Part shown: in pieces, positions 37,417 to 48,870 of the stretch
How the letters are laid out: each line of letters starts with the position of its first letter
Position numbering within the stretch: the stretch's first letter is position 1
Source: Carex sylvatica
Lineage: Eukaryota; Streptophyta; Magnoliopsida; Poales; Cyperaceae
Length of the DNA: 48,870 bases
Direction: 5' to 3'
Assembly (NCBI GenBank): GCA_964058845.1
Contig: CAXKVR010000175.1
Location: forward strand, 1-48,870
Program-made: the position numbers and the translations under genes
The notes under the pieces: model-generated
What the model was told of the DNA's origin: nothing
The model's database searches: none
What the model saw: only the letters and a program-made list of their open reading frames with translations

Positions 37417-40400
37417 TTACATATCGCTCCAACTATCATCATCACAGCCATCATCACTGCCAACAAATGCCTGGCATATCATAAAAAATAATTACAAAAT
37501 GCCAATATTTCTAATAAAGCTCAACGATAAAATGGATTATTAGCCATAAACCATGAATTTCAGATTCTACAAATATAATAGAATACATGTCTTCCGGCGA
37601 ACTGAACTCTGCAATTCTTATCAAAGAAAAACAGGTTTGACTGACACTGTTCAAACAGGATTAGGTCAACTCAACGGTATCCCTGTAGCACTTGCTGTTA
37701 TGGACATGTATGCATGTTCCTTCCAGTACAGTTACAGCTATAGTGCAATATTTGTCTGTTATATCAGATATATACTCATTTACCTAGTATTTGCCTGATA
37801 TCATTGTTAACTTGACATATAAAACAAGGGTCTTCTGCAAATTTACATATTATCTTATTGATATGTCAAAAAAGCATCTGACATTTCTTAAATTTGCAAC
37901 TCACAGCTTATTTTCTTGGGAAATTTGCAATAATACCAACCTTAGAAAATTAACTTTTACTACTATCAATGCTTACTTGACTTCAGTACTTGCTTTTACT
38001 TACAAAGCCTGCTAACAATCACTGGGAGAAAATTATCCCAGTGAGCCAAATCATTTCCCTTTTACTTGTGGGTTTTGTAAAAAAGAAAGTTCATTATGTT
38101 ACGTGTAGGCACAAAATTGTCGATTGAAATATGCTTTCCAATCACATGCTCCCAAATATATTGATTACTAGTCACTATTTGCATATATGAGAATTGCAGC
38201 ATGCTGTTATCAAAATTACAGATAAATAAATTTGGTGCAGTTTCACCAAAAAGTCGAAAGATACAAACATATCTAAAGAATTGGTTTTTACATGACTATA
38301 GAAAAAATATAAACAAGGATCAGCACATGAAAAAGATACCTGGCGAATTGCATTGGCTTTCTCAATAATGGCAGAAACGCTGGTATTGGTGGGAGTTTCT
38401 GATGAATCAGGCTCAGGTTTTGACTTAACTGTGCGCCTCAAGTTGAAAGACTGCAGAAAGTAATAAATAAATAAAAATTACTCCTTCAGTGATGATGACG
38501 TATAGGTTGGGTTAGGATTCACCCCTACCCATGGATCTAAATTGATTGTAGAACCTTTTTTAAGTGAATTTAGAATGATTTAAGATTTTGTATTGTCAAT
38601 ATTATTATAAGCCGACACTCATGTAAAATTTAATAAAATATAAGAAACAAACTAGCAATAAAACTTGCTTTGAAAACATGTTACTCGTCTATAATTGTTC
38701 GTGGGAATATAATTACATAAATAATTTCACAATGTACACACAAGGATATAATTGTATCTGTATAATTGTGGATCATCCCAGAAAAAAGGTACCAGCTTTT
38801 GACTAGATGAGGTAAACTTAAACAATATTAGTTGGATTACCTTATTTCGAATTTGATAAAGCAAGTCCTCCCTCTCATCCGGGTCTTTAGCATCAGAACC
38901 ATCTTTTTTAGGCTTCTCATGCCCACTGGACTTCTGTTGATCAAGCTAAAGTACAAGAAAATAATGTTAATAATTAATATAAAGAAAATGAAAAGAGAGT
39001 TCAAGCTAGGAACCAGAAGTTAAATTACAGTCCCAGCTACTATAAATCAAGCTTAACTTTCTTCCAAAAGAAAAGTAAAACAGACATGGTTGCACTTGCA
39101 ATTTTTTATTAGAAAGAAAGAAAAAAACTATGGAATCTATACTCCATAAATTGGCTGGGTTTCAAAGCTTCTTAGCTTTGCCATGTCACCTCTTAGGCTC
39201 TTACTATCAACCATTTGATTCACTTCTCTCTTTTTAACTATCTTAATTGGAGGGCTAAATGTATCTTGCTTCACTCTTTTCTTTTGCGATTACTCTGTAG
39301 AAGTTTTCACCGCATCTTTGGTTTCATTAAAAGTATTCACACTTTAATGGGAAATTCAGAAGTATATTGAAGTTGAAATTCACCTTTTTCTTGTTCCAAT
39401 GGATCACCTCTCCTTCTAGCTTCATTTCTTCCAAAGGTGTGTGGTTTGCTTCCCTGTCCCTCTTGGGCTTCTCATAATGAAATCACCAAATATGAAGAAT
39501 TAGATAATACACTTAAAAATATATGAAGAATTTTGTAACAACGAACCAACAAGAACATATTCCCACACTTGTAAAAGTTGCAATATTATTTCATACTGTT
39601 CCATACATTTACTAGTATCAACAAATACAACTTTAACACTTTCAACTTGTATTGAGTTATAGAACTTAGGACCAACAATACATTCAAACAAAGAAAACAC
39701 AAGCCCATTACCACAGTAACTTAGTAACCCTTACTCTGGTATATATATTGTATTGTATTGTATTTTCTTTCTTTTCTTCCTTATTTTCTTTATTTTTTTT
39801 AGCATTCCTTTCAGAAAATAAATTTTAAAAAGAAGTTGTATATCTCACCTCATTACCGCTGAGCTTTGGCTGGAAAAAACCCGCAGATACTGCAGGTGGT
39901 GGAGCCGGGGGCACACAATCCTGCAGGTGTGGCACCTGACTAGTGTTTGTATCTCCCATAGAAGACCCTGGAGGCTGATTAGGCTTAATCAGCCTCCATT
40001 GAACAGGTGGCAGGGGCGGCGGCGGCGGCATCTGGTTCTCATTCTCCAAAACAATATTCAAATTCAAATTTCTATTCAGATTAGACACTGTTTCTATCCC
40101 TTGAAGGTCGGCCTGCTCAAACTCCATGTAGTTTGAAGCAGAAGCACCACTGGGTGATGGGATCTTCTCAGAATAATCTTGAATCTCGTCTGGATCCCAC
40201 ACATCAGAGTTGGAGAACAGCCTTGGAGATAGGTCCTCTGAGGAATAGGCATATGACCGACAGAATGTGTCTTCATCTGAGTCTGACCCACTATCAGCAG
40301 GCTGACGAGCAGGGCCCGGAAGGATCTGAAAATCAGGAAACGCTGCATCATAATTCATACCCTCATCTAAATTTGAATTCAGATTTCCATTCATGGGGTG

Positions 40401-43400
40401 GAAGGAGATTTTCATGAGTTCGAGAGGAGGTGAAGACTGGCCAGTGGAATCACGAGGAGAACCCTGTAGCGATCTCCTAGCATCAGATTCAACACTGCTA
40501 GCATGAGCAGCTGGTTCAGGGTAGGACAGGGAAGCAGGAGAAGGAGAAGATGAGATCCTCTTTTGTAGAGTATTAGTAAGGAATCTCTGAGCAAGGCTTG
40601 AAAAGCTTGAGGAGAGGTTCTCCATATCATTACCCTTGTTTTCATTGCTGGGGTTATTACCATTCATTGTAGAACTACCAGGAAGGGGGGTATCTACTTC
40701 TTGTGATAAGTTTGAATTAGGGATGCTTCCATTTGCTAAAGGCACAGCATCTTCCGTTAAATTATTAACTGATGCAAAAACCGGCGGTTTTGATGGCTCA
40801 AGCCCAAAAAGGCCTGCATTTGTCCAGAGCTTAGCTGAAGAGACATTAACAAAAGGAACCTTTTCTATGTTGGAGCTTTCATCCGTGGTAGTATCATGCA
40901 CACCGTTTACATGAATAGTCTCCAAATCGGAAAATGAAGTTTGCATCTCGTTTTCCACTGATTCAGCAGTAATGATTGTGCATGCACCCCATGGTTCCTC
41001 TACACTTCCACGGGGATAATCAATTATGCCATTTTTAACATCGGATTGTATTGTGTGATCTGGTAATGGATGGTGTAATGGTGATGCAGCTAGAGGGGGA
41101 ACTTCAGAGTGTTGCAGGAACTCATACCGCCTAGAAGCATTTCTGGGTTTGATTTTAACCCTAGGAGAATTTTCAACAGATGGCTCCTCAGTTGGATCCA
41201 ACACATCAGCTTCCAGAGGTACTAAATGCTCTGAGAAATCAGTAGGGGCAATGTTGGAATATTCTTGAGATTCATCTCGTGAATAATCAGAAGTTTGAAA
41301 TTTGGTCTCTTGGGAATTCATGAGAGAACCCTCATTAAGAACCAAGGAGCTGATTTCAGGGGAGGCAATTTCAGAAATTTCTTGGGATTGAGGCTCTCTC
41401 ATAGATACAATTCCATTTCCAGACCACCCATCCTTTGGCGATGCATCATTAATTTCACAAACTTCCGAAGATGCAAATCCTGAATTTCGTGGGGATTCAT
41501 GCTGCCTCGAATAATTTCCATTTCCAACTTCTGACCTCTGAGAAGCCAACAAATTATCTGAAGGAACAACTCGGAGAACATCTGAGGATTCATTCATTGG
41601 TTTCACATCTGATTTGGAACCTGAGTCATGCAATTGATTCACCTCCCACTTGGTATGAAATTCCGTTTCCGTTTCCGTTTCTGATTCTAACGTATTCAAA
41701 GCATCAACATAGTTTTCCGTCTCACTGACGACCTCTTCAGTATTAGCAGTCACTAGGGTGAGAGGCAATGGCAATTTCCTACTATCAGGCGAGCTATCTT
41801 GGTTACTGAACATGGGACCTACATGTACCTGATCCATTATCACATCATCGCAGTACACAGTGCTTGTTGTTGCAACTACTGGGGTCTTTTCATCCCATTT
41901 GATTGAGCGAGTCGGCGATAATGGAACACTAACAAGTACCCCATTTGAGTAATAATCCGTGTCTTTCTCTTCATGTTTAACAGATGAAGAAGAAGGATAT
42001 GCAGTTTCATCAGGTAATACCAATGGACCTGAAACGGGATCTGGATCAGCAACCTGCTCCACAAGGCTAAATCGAGACTTTGAACCCAAGGAGGTGGAAC
42101 GACTAATCATATCCTGGTTGGATCGCACATCGGGTATGGATCTGTTCTCGGACATGCTAGCTGTGTCAGAGCTTGGAGATGTGAATCGCCTACAAACAAG
42201 TAACAACAATTTGTTAAGATTTTCAAATAAACCGTACAAAGCAGTGCTTCCTGTCCTCCATATGGGAGTCAACTTTTCTATGTTGGTGTGTCTGTTATTC
42301 TTTCTAGCTTAAGCTGGTTTGGAGCAAAATTTTGTAAACTTGAACCACTTAAAAATGGGCCCAAGCTTTTGATAAAAGATTGTGAATTCACATTTATTTT
42401 ATCTTATACCATAACAGCCCGGTCTGTGTTGTATCATACAAATAAGCTGCCATACAAATTATTCTTGAGGAAACAAATATCAACCACCAAAATCCAGAAT
42501 TCACAATTCAACTCGCTATTGAAACAATCTGGTACAGTGCCACCTGGCCAATTTCCATCATGTTGGGTCTGAACTTTCAGTTTATTCAATTTTCATTATG
42601 TAGGTTAATTAAAAAAATTAGCCAAAAAAGAAGAATAGAAAGTTAGTAAATCACTGGTTGTCGTGTTGCGATGCAATAAGCATGTCGGGAAGTGCACCAT
42701 TTCTTAACCGAGAGTTGCTTGGTGCATTGTGTAGTTCACCATTCCTAGTACGAGATACTTTTCTCTGTCAAAAGTAACAAAGGTACACCAATTTAGCAAA
42801 CTATTGACTCACCTCAATTAGTGATTGCAGTTACTGATGGACCAGTGTCAATTTCTAGGCACCCTCTTGAAAAAAAAAAGGTGACAAATACTGGTAGGCA
42901 AGCTGGAATCTAAAACCCAGTTTTCTCTTACAGTTTTGTCAAATTTTTATGGTTAAAAATTAAGGAAAAGCATGCAGTTATTAAAACAATTACCTTAATT
43001 TTGTGATGCTTCTCTTTATGGGCATTTTCCGCATTTTTTACCTTAGATAACATATCCCACGCTTTCTCAAAGAAGGTTGGATCAGAGTACCTTTTTACGC
43101 AAGCACCGGGACCACCATTATCAAACCTTAAGAAACAAACAGAAGTTGTTACATTATATGAAGACGAGCGATTTCACAAAAAAAGAAAATAAATCCTGAT
43201 TGATAAAATTGAAGATCAAGATATTCTGAATTTTAGATATTACTTGTCAAGTAGATAAAGGCGTGGTGGGTCTCGACATTCTTCGTACGAATCCATCATA
43301 AAACGGGGCAAATCACTTGACAATAAGTGGCTTTTCTCAGTTCTTACATGAGCATGCCATTCACATCCTGTGTTTTACATATATATTTCTCATCAAGTAA

Positions 43401-44956
43401 TTATTCAACGAATATATTTCATAAATTACTCATCCACAATTCCCATTCATCAAGCTTAATCCCAAGTCAGACAGGTCGGCAGTATAAACTTTTTTTTTTC
43501 ACTAAAAGAAGGGGGAATTTTATGCATGCATTGCAAGACCATAAAAAATGCCACATTTCCCCGCAAATAATAAATGTCATGTATATTTATATCCCTACAA
43601 AACAAAGAAGATTGTTTCTTACAAGACCACAAAGTATGTCTCTTTAAAACAATTGCTTCTCTCTACACAAATGAGAGATAAAATAACAGAAAGTTTTGGT
43701 ATACCTAAAGAAATTAGGTGAGCAGAAGAATCCACATAAGTAAAAAATGAAAAAAAAATTACCTGGTACATAGGCAAGATGGATATGGCTTTTCTGCCCT
43801 CTGATGGCTTTCTCAAGTGATGGCAATGCTGCCTCTATGTTTCCAACACGTGTCATGACTTTTCGTCCTCTTGCTGATGTGGCTATGGCCTGCTCATGCA
43901 AATCTTGAAATATCTCTGCCGCAAACCTACAGAAAGATAAGAAATCAGTACAAAGCTTAACTGCTATCTGTCACCAGTATACCACAGCACCAAATTTTAC
44001 TTAGATCCCATGCATGGTTTGACAAACACCATTACAAAAGACAAAATTCACAAACTATTACCTAGAACTACTAGTACTCCCTTAATTTTTTTTACCATAT
44101 ATGTCCATTGTTTACAGCTAGAAATTGGATCTTTTTGCTTGATAGCACTGATGCAAACTTGCTAAAATGCCTTGTGGCTCAGTACAAAAACTTGAATCTG
44201 TATCTCAATTCTGTGCCTCAATAGCATGCAAAATAACAAAAACTTGAGGAGAGAGAGTAACCCCCCCCCCCCCCCCCCCCCCCCTCCCCCACACACACAC
44301 ACTACATGACAGCAAAAATGCCAAGAGACTGGAAATTAGCAATATATCTCTACCATAGAGCGTGTAGAATTTCGAATGGCAATACCAATACCTGATGAAA
44401 TCTGACAGACACAACAAAGACTCTTACTGATTATCAATTGCATTTTCCCAACAAAATTTTTACAAAAAAAAAAATCTCATCACCACAAAACCCGGGCCCA
44501 AATAAATCACCAAAAAAAAAAGGAAAAAGAAAAAATGCTTGTGTAGAATCGCACATTACTTGGCAATTACATATTCTTAGTTCAAATCTAACTATAGCAA
44601 CCAAACTGGTAAATCGGATACTATGAGAAATGGGATAAGAGACTCGACTGATTATCAGCAATCAATTCCAGATTTTCCTGAACGAATTAATCAGTTCCTT
44701 CCGCATGCTGTTTCTCCCAATTCCAAACTCCAAACAGAACCAAAATCTTTCGAACACACACATTTCGAATAAAAAAACAGAGAGAGAATAAAACTAACTC
44801 AGCAAGATCGCCAAGCTGGCGCAAGATCCCAACCAATCCAGCAACGGCGACGCCATCTAAGACCGCCTTGGGATCCTCCCTTTTGACGGCGCTTCCGTAG
44901 AGCTCCGGATCCCCTAGTCCGTACTCATTTTTCACTTGAAATCTCAGCAATGGCAT
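37417..44956 (-). CDS. SCAR: SCAR/WAVE family protein (Arp2/3 activator)
   Basis: Firm exons on the minus strand: 44956-44799 (ATG), 43926-43763, 43367-43244, 43126-42994, 42764-42655, 42189-39849, 38945-38841, 38450-38340, 37470-37417 (TAA). All junctions are GT-AG and in phase, giving 1,099 residues. The N-terminal SCAR homology domain (about 1-180) shows [34 protein letters not shown] and [21 protein letters not shown] basic patch ([18 protein letters not shown]) follows. A long serine-rich, poorly conserved middle comes from one 2.3-kb exon. Then come a proline run [13 protein letters not shown] near 950, a WH2 actin-binding motif [19 protein letters not shown], and the acidic end [14 protein letters not shown], whose tryptophan contacts Arp2/3. 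SCAR proteins, within a WAVE complex downstream of ROP GTPases, promote actin branching in plant cells. Plants have several paralogues; I cannot assign a number. Confidence 0.95.
39137..39345 (-). pseudogene. Reading-frame remnant in a SCAR intron
   Basis: On the minus strand a frame is open from 39289 to a stop at 39137 (50 codons). It has protein-like composition, including [20 protein letters not shown] and [17 protein letters not shown]. One stop (39290-39292) separates it from a further open stretch upstream to about 39345. No plausible splice acceptor opens into it in frame. I do not recognise the protein. It may be a captured gene fragment, a dead exon or chance. Confidence 0.3.
39384..39470 (-). 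other. Possible extra 29-codon exon of the SCAR gene
   Basis: The 87-base stretch is open in the SCAR frame, neutral in phase (0-0), and ends at a good donor (AAAAAG then gtgaat). It would insert a charged segment beginning [10 protein letters not shown] before the WH2 exon. The acceptor reads ttatgag with little pyrimidine tract, and GAG acceptors are uncommon, so it is either a weakly used cassette exon or not an exon. Including it gives 1,128 residues. Confidence 0.35.
44261..44302 (+). repeat. Poly(C) run of 24 bases followed by (CA)n
   Basis: 24 cytosines at 44261-44284, then T, five C and an (ac)n run, inside the first SCAR intron (43927-44798). The SCAR pre-mRNA therefore carries a (GU)n-G5-A-G24 stretch. 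Confidence 0.95.
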
Positions 44957-45750
44957 TCTTCAACCTCCCTCACTCACTGCCCACCATTAACAGAGACATA
45001 CACAGAAATAGAGCGAAGATGGAGAAAGCTCAATGCTTCTTTCCCAAGTGAGAGACTTGTGCCGAGTGTCGCTGTCAAATTGGGCTTTCGGCTGTTGTTC
45101 GCGTCACTGAAAACAGTTGTTGCTGTTTTCGCAAGTCATCGACATTTTTTCTCTCGTTTTCTCCTTTTTTTTCTCTTGGATTTTTCTTCTTTTTCAGATA
45201 TTTTTTCCTCTTTGATTTGATGGTAGCTTTATTTTTGTTTTTCCGAGTTGCGACACAGCGACAGGGATTCGGGAAGAAGGTAGAAAGAGGGAGTGAACAC
45301 TACTAGATGGAATTGAGCTCCTCTCCAGTTAATGAAATTATTGGAGCATCCTCAATCCTTAGATTTTTGACACGTGGACAACAGTCCATCCAATGGCGCT
45401 GTTGCAATAGTGAAAAATGCAGTTGACATATTTTTGATCGGCAAATCATTGAAGTAGAAAAATTGCAAGGAATTATGAAATTTGAAATATATTTTAATTC
45501 CTCACTGTTTTGTTATTTTGTTATGTAATTAACAGTAAAAGAGTGGAATAGTGAAAGAGTATTATTTTGTTACGAATTTTATTTTTTCTCAAAAATATAT
45601 CGTATAAACTTTAAACTTAGATTTAAGTAGCTCAATAAATTAGTTATATAATAAGTTTGTAGAATACTAATTTTTACTATTTTTAGAATTTTTTTTACTT
45701 TTTTTATGATCTTATGAAAGATGACAAAAAATTGTCAAAAATAATAAAAA
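44957..45750. other. SCAR promoter side
   Basis: The region upstream of the minus-strand SCAR ATG. The sense strand is purine-rich around 45140-45200. A CACGTG core (acacgtgg) lies at 45371-45376, matching a G-box or abscisic-acid-response type site, about 415 bases before the ATG; a single hexamer is weak evidence. No other gene is seen. Confidence 0.4.
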
Positions 45751-46629
45751 TTAGTATTCAAAGGTCAAAACAATTGCTCATAACAAATGATTATAACAAA
45801 TGATTGCTTAATGAAAAGTGCAAATAAGTAAAAATATGAGCCAGCTCGCGAGCTCGTGAGCCGAGTCAAGCAAAGTGTTTACATGAGCCGAGTCGAACTG
45901 AGTTTTTTCTTTTAAAATCAAGCCGAGTTGAGTTCGAGCTTTTTTAAGTTTTGGGTCCGATTCGTTATGAAATATTAAGCCGCTCAACTCATTGATTCAC
46001 GAGCCGGCTCGACTCATTAGCAGCCCTAGCTCAATGAGAAAAGCAAAATGATTCGGCTCTAACTCGGCTCGCTTTTGAAATAAAATAATACTAAAATGAC
46101 TTTAGGAAAAAAACAAATTTTTGAAATTCAATTTTTTTTTTAAATTTAAAAAAAAAATTGAAATTTGGAAAAAATTTGAAATTTGAAAAACTATGAAATT
46201 TGAAAAAAAAAATTTGAAATTTAAAAACAATTTAAAATTTTGAAAAAAAATGAATTTGAAATTTGAAAAAACATTGAAATTTGATAAAAAAAATTAAAAT
46301 TTGAAATTTATCCGCATAAAAAATATAAAAATTTGAAATTGAAATTGAACTTTGAAATTTATCCGCATAAAAAAATTGAGCAGTAGGTTAGTATTGACTC
46401 CCTCAAAATCAAAACAATTGCTTATAAGAAATGCTTACTTAATGGAAAGTGCAAATAAGTAAAAAGATGAGCCAACTCGCGAGTCGAATTGAGTCGAGCC
46501 AATTGTTTGTATAAGCCGAGTCGAGTTGAGCTTTTTCTTTTAAAAGCGAGCCGAGTTAGAGCCGAATCATTTTGCTTCTCTCATTGAGCTGAGCCGAGTT
46601 TGAACCGAACCTTAATCATTAGCAGCTCT
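45751..46629. repeat. Composite repeat with direct and inverted copies
   Basis: A unit starting ttagtatt and running through gtgcaaataagtaaaaa and gagcca-ctcgcgag occurs at about 45751-46028 and again at 46388-46629 in the same orientation. In addition 46028-46080 is an almost perfect inverted copy of 46538-46590 (53 bp). The ends gcagcccta (46027) and gcagctcta (46629), reversed, read TAGGGCTGC and TAGAGCTGC, typical of hAT-type termini. The gagccgagtcgag motifs resemble subterminal repeats of such elements. No transposase is present. Confidence 0.65.
46085..46375. repeat. Low-complexity A/T repeat based on gaaatttgaaa
   Basis: Repeated gaaatttgaaaaa-like units fill the centre of the composite repeat. 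A longer word, tttgaaatttatccgcataa, occurs twice (about 46303 and 46351), showing local duplication. Confidence 0.8.
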
Positions 46630-47655
46630 AGTAAACAAGTTAAATTTATCTCTTGAAAAAACGAATTTCTCTATTTCACCTTTCCCGTGAAAATAGAAAA
46701 TTGGGTTATAGAAGAATAAAGGAGGGATTAAAATGCAAAAAATAGGAGTTTGATTACAAAAGTTCAAACTCAATTGCACTATTCTCAATTTCTCCATTTC
46801 ACTCACTTCTTTTGTTTAGCGGAAATAGAACATTTTTTTCACTCATGTTGAACGGACAAAAGTACTGTAGAAACGATTTTTATTTTTATTTTTCATGCTA
46901 CGGTATTATACATAGCTTACTAAATATTAATATTCTTATTTTCAAATAGCCGGCCTGAATGGTTAACATGATTTTTATGAAAATGAACTTTCAAACTAAA
47001 GTTTATATTTTAAGAAAAATTACTATCTTTTATATAGATAAAAAAAATCACTAGTTTTTAATAGTATAGAATCTTTATATCAATTGATTTTCTCCTTAAA
47101 TATAATGATATTTTAATATACAACGAGCTATATTTTTTTTTTTTTACAAAGAGACAGAGAAAATAAAGTAAATTACTGACTATTTAAATTTTATTTGTCA
47201 TATATAGATAGAAAGAAAGAAAATGTCGATTATAAGATTAATATCGGACAATGTGAAAAATAAAGAATAATTATTTTAAAGGGATGCTTAATAAGATGTA
47301 CAAATTTGTTTATACGAGTATCTCTTTCTTCAAAATCCTCTTTCCCATCTCATATAATTAAATCACAGTCATTATACTGTACATTTTACAGATGATGTCT
47401 TCCTTTGCGTATTGGAGGAGATAGGAGTAGGTCTGATGTCCATTGGATCTGCTTTTAGGTTCGATGTGCTCTATCATCGTACGATCATCATTAAGATTTG
47501 TGCGCACAGAAATTGAGAAAAAAACACAGATTTTAATACATAGTGCACGAATCTTGATGCAATTGGATGTCACAATACCCATCGGACCTACTCTGACTCC
47601 GTATTGGAGAGATACAATGAAAAAAAAAGACAATCATGCTAATTTCGACTGTATT
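46630..47655. other. AT-rich spacer
   Basis: No gene seen. Open frames are short and without recognisable domains. Confidence 0.45.
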
Positions 47656-47920
47656 AAACTCAATTCGGTACCTATAAAATTACTGAAAAACCGTTCTGAA
47701 ATTCGTACAAGGTTAAAAAAACGGTTCAGATTTACTTATTAGAATTTAGGGATACGAATTCCAGCTGGATCTTGATGAAAGAAAAGATAATTCTAATAAA
47801 TATTAGTTGAATCAAACTCAATCCGGTACCTATGAAAGATACAGAGAGACCGTTCTAAAATTTGTACAAGGTTAAAAAAACAGTTCAGTTTACTTATTGC
47901 AACCTTGGGATACGGATTCG
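47656..47920. repeat. Two-copy direct repeat of about 105 bp
   Basis: 47656-47760 and 47814-47920 share aaactcaat-cggtacctat, ccgttct-aaat-tgtacaagg, ttaaaaaaac-gttcag and gggatacg-attc. The copies are about 80-85 percent alike by eye, period 158 bp, separated by 53 bp of other sequence. No coding function is seen. Confidence 0.8.
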
Positions 47921-48305
47921 ATAAACAAAAACTTTTATGTACTTACAAATCCATTATCGGATAAAACTCTTGCCACATGGCACAATTTTTAAAGGGACCG
48001 GAATGGTCCATTGGATTGATCAGACTGGAGATGAGACGAATCCCTACTATGCTGGTCTTGGTGGCGTTACTGGCGTCATGGCGTGTGTTTTGCTGCGCTT
48101 GTCGCGGAGAAGTCGCCTTCTCCAGTTTCTGGTAATAAGCTTTGATTGAAGTTCCCAAAATGTTACCAATAAATGCTGGGTCTATCTAAGGACTTAGTTT
48201 GGTAAACAAGACAAGATAAAGTGGCCGAAATTAATAACAGAATAGTACTTATTTCTTTTGTGCCGAATAAATAAAATGTCGGAATAATTTAACCTTGCTA
48301 GATAG
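47921..48305. other. Spacer between direct repeat and fold-back element
   Basis: Nothing identified. The stretch 47990-48130 is the least AT-rich part of this end of the window but gives only short open frames on both strands, without domains. Confidence 0.4.
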
Positions 48306-48571
48306 TATGGGGATTTTTTTTTATAAATAAAATCAAATTAAAATATTCCAACGAAATAAGTATACTAGATTTGGTTTTTATGAAAAACAGCTCTATCGAT
48401 CGGTGAAGGCAGTTTAGTATGCCAACCGCAAGTGTGATGGAGCAAAAAGTTTCTGCCTCCACCGATCCACAGGATCAGTGGAGCTATTTTTCATAAAAAT
48501 CAAATCTAACGGGCTTGTTTTGTTGAAATATTTAAATTTGATGCTATTTAAAAAAAAAATCTAATATGGGT
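48306..48571. mobile_element. Fold-back (MITE-like) element with arms over 100 bp
   Basis: The arms at 48306-48412 and 48453-48571 are inverted copies separated by about 40 bases. Examples: tagatttggtttttatgaaa against tagatttgatttttatgaaa (reversed), acagctc against atagctc, and gatcggtgaaggcag against gatcggtggaggcag. The right arm has about ten extra bases (ctgtggatcg region). No open frame. Exact termini and target duplication are not clear. Confidence 0.65.
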
Positions 48572-48870
48572 CCACTTTTAATTATTTGTTTTTTTAGTAA
48601 AACTAGAGTGTTTTTCAGTTCACTAAGTTTCTTTATGAACTTATCTTTAAAACATATTGAATTAGTTTCAAACGACAAATTTAAACAGTTAACTCATTTA
48701 CTTTATGAGTGATGCGTCTACATGCGAAAATTTTAAAGTTTCAAATTAATTTTGTGTAAAATCAAGTTATAAAAACACCAAGAAAATGAATGCATTAAAT
48801 TTAATTTATTTTCTAATTTTGACCACTTAATTTTATACTAAATTAATTTAAAATTTTGAAATTTTCACAC

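Noticed and set aside
39927..42312. Plus-strand open frames over the large SCAR exon
   Set aside because: They are shadows of the 780-codon SCAR exon on the minus strand.
44205..44417. Minus-strand frame with a glycine run
   Set aside because: The glycine run is the translation of the C24 homopolymer in an intron.
46612..48158. Short open frames on both strands at the right end
   Set aside because: No domains, no splice context and overlapping antisense frames; composition is that of spacer.
1..48870. Metabolic or defence gene cluster
   Set aside because: The four genes belong to unrelated housekeeping or regulatory processes and are separated by large spacers; nothing links them beyond proximity.

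Overview
This is nuclear DNA of a flowering plant. It carries intron-rich genes with GT-AG introns, AT-rich intergenic DNA, a Ty1/copia retrotransposon, small non-autonomous DNA transposons, and plant-specific families (B3 transcription factor, plant-type phosphoenolpyruvate carboxylase, SCAR). I cannot name the species. Exon joins were worked out by hand from splice sites, reading phase and family similarity. In all four genes every join keeps the frame.

Layout. (1) 527-7536, plus strand: the last nine coding exons of an ALG9-type mannosyltransferase; its 5' end lies upstream of base 1. (2) 7537-10104: spacer with a degenerate repeat. (3) 10105-12442, minus strand: a 367-residue protein with two B3 domains, whose promoter abuts an array of five 47-bp repeats (12543-12773). 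(4) 13501-14435: a 935-bp hAT-like non-autonomous element with a perfect 8-bp target duplication. Only 39 bp further on lies a complete but heavily mutated 6.5-kb copia element (14480-20964) with two LTRs, primer-binding site, polypurine tract and a perfect 5-bp target duplication. (5) 22120-30269, minus strand: a 970-residue phosphoenolpyruvate carboxylase in 12 coding exons. (6) 30270-37416: 7.1 kb of AT-rich spacer holding two related inverted-repeat elements and a probable SINE. (7) 37417-44956, minus strand: a SCAR/WAVE actin regulator of about 1,099 residues in nine firm exons, plus one doubtful extra exon. (8) 44957-48870: the SCAR promoter side, then a composite repeat, a tandem duplication and a long fold-back element.

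The four genes have unrelated jobs: N-glycan precursor assembly in the ER, transcription, cytosolic carbon metabolism and Arp2/3 activation. Nothing suggests a functional cluster, and I found no undescribed multi-gene system. The most notable points are: a carboxylase that has the plant-type phosphorylation serine but ends in RNTG rather than the usual plant-type QNTG; the nearly homogeneous 47-bp array touching the B3 core promoter; three guanine-rich runs, all on the sense strand of minus-strand genes; and several small inverted-repeat families.
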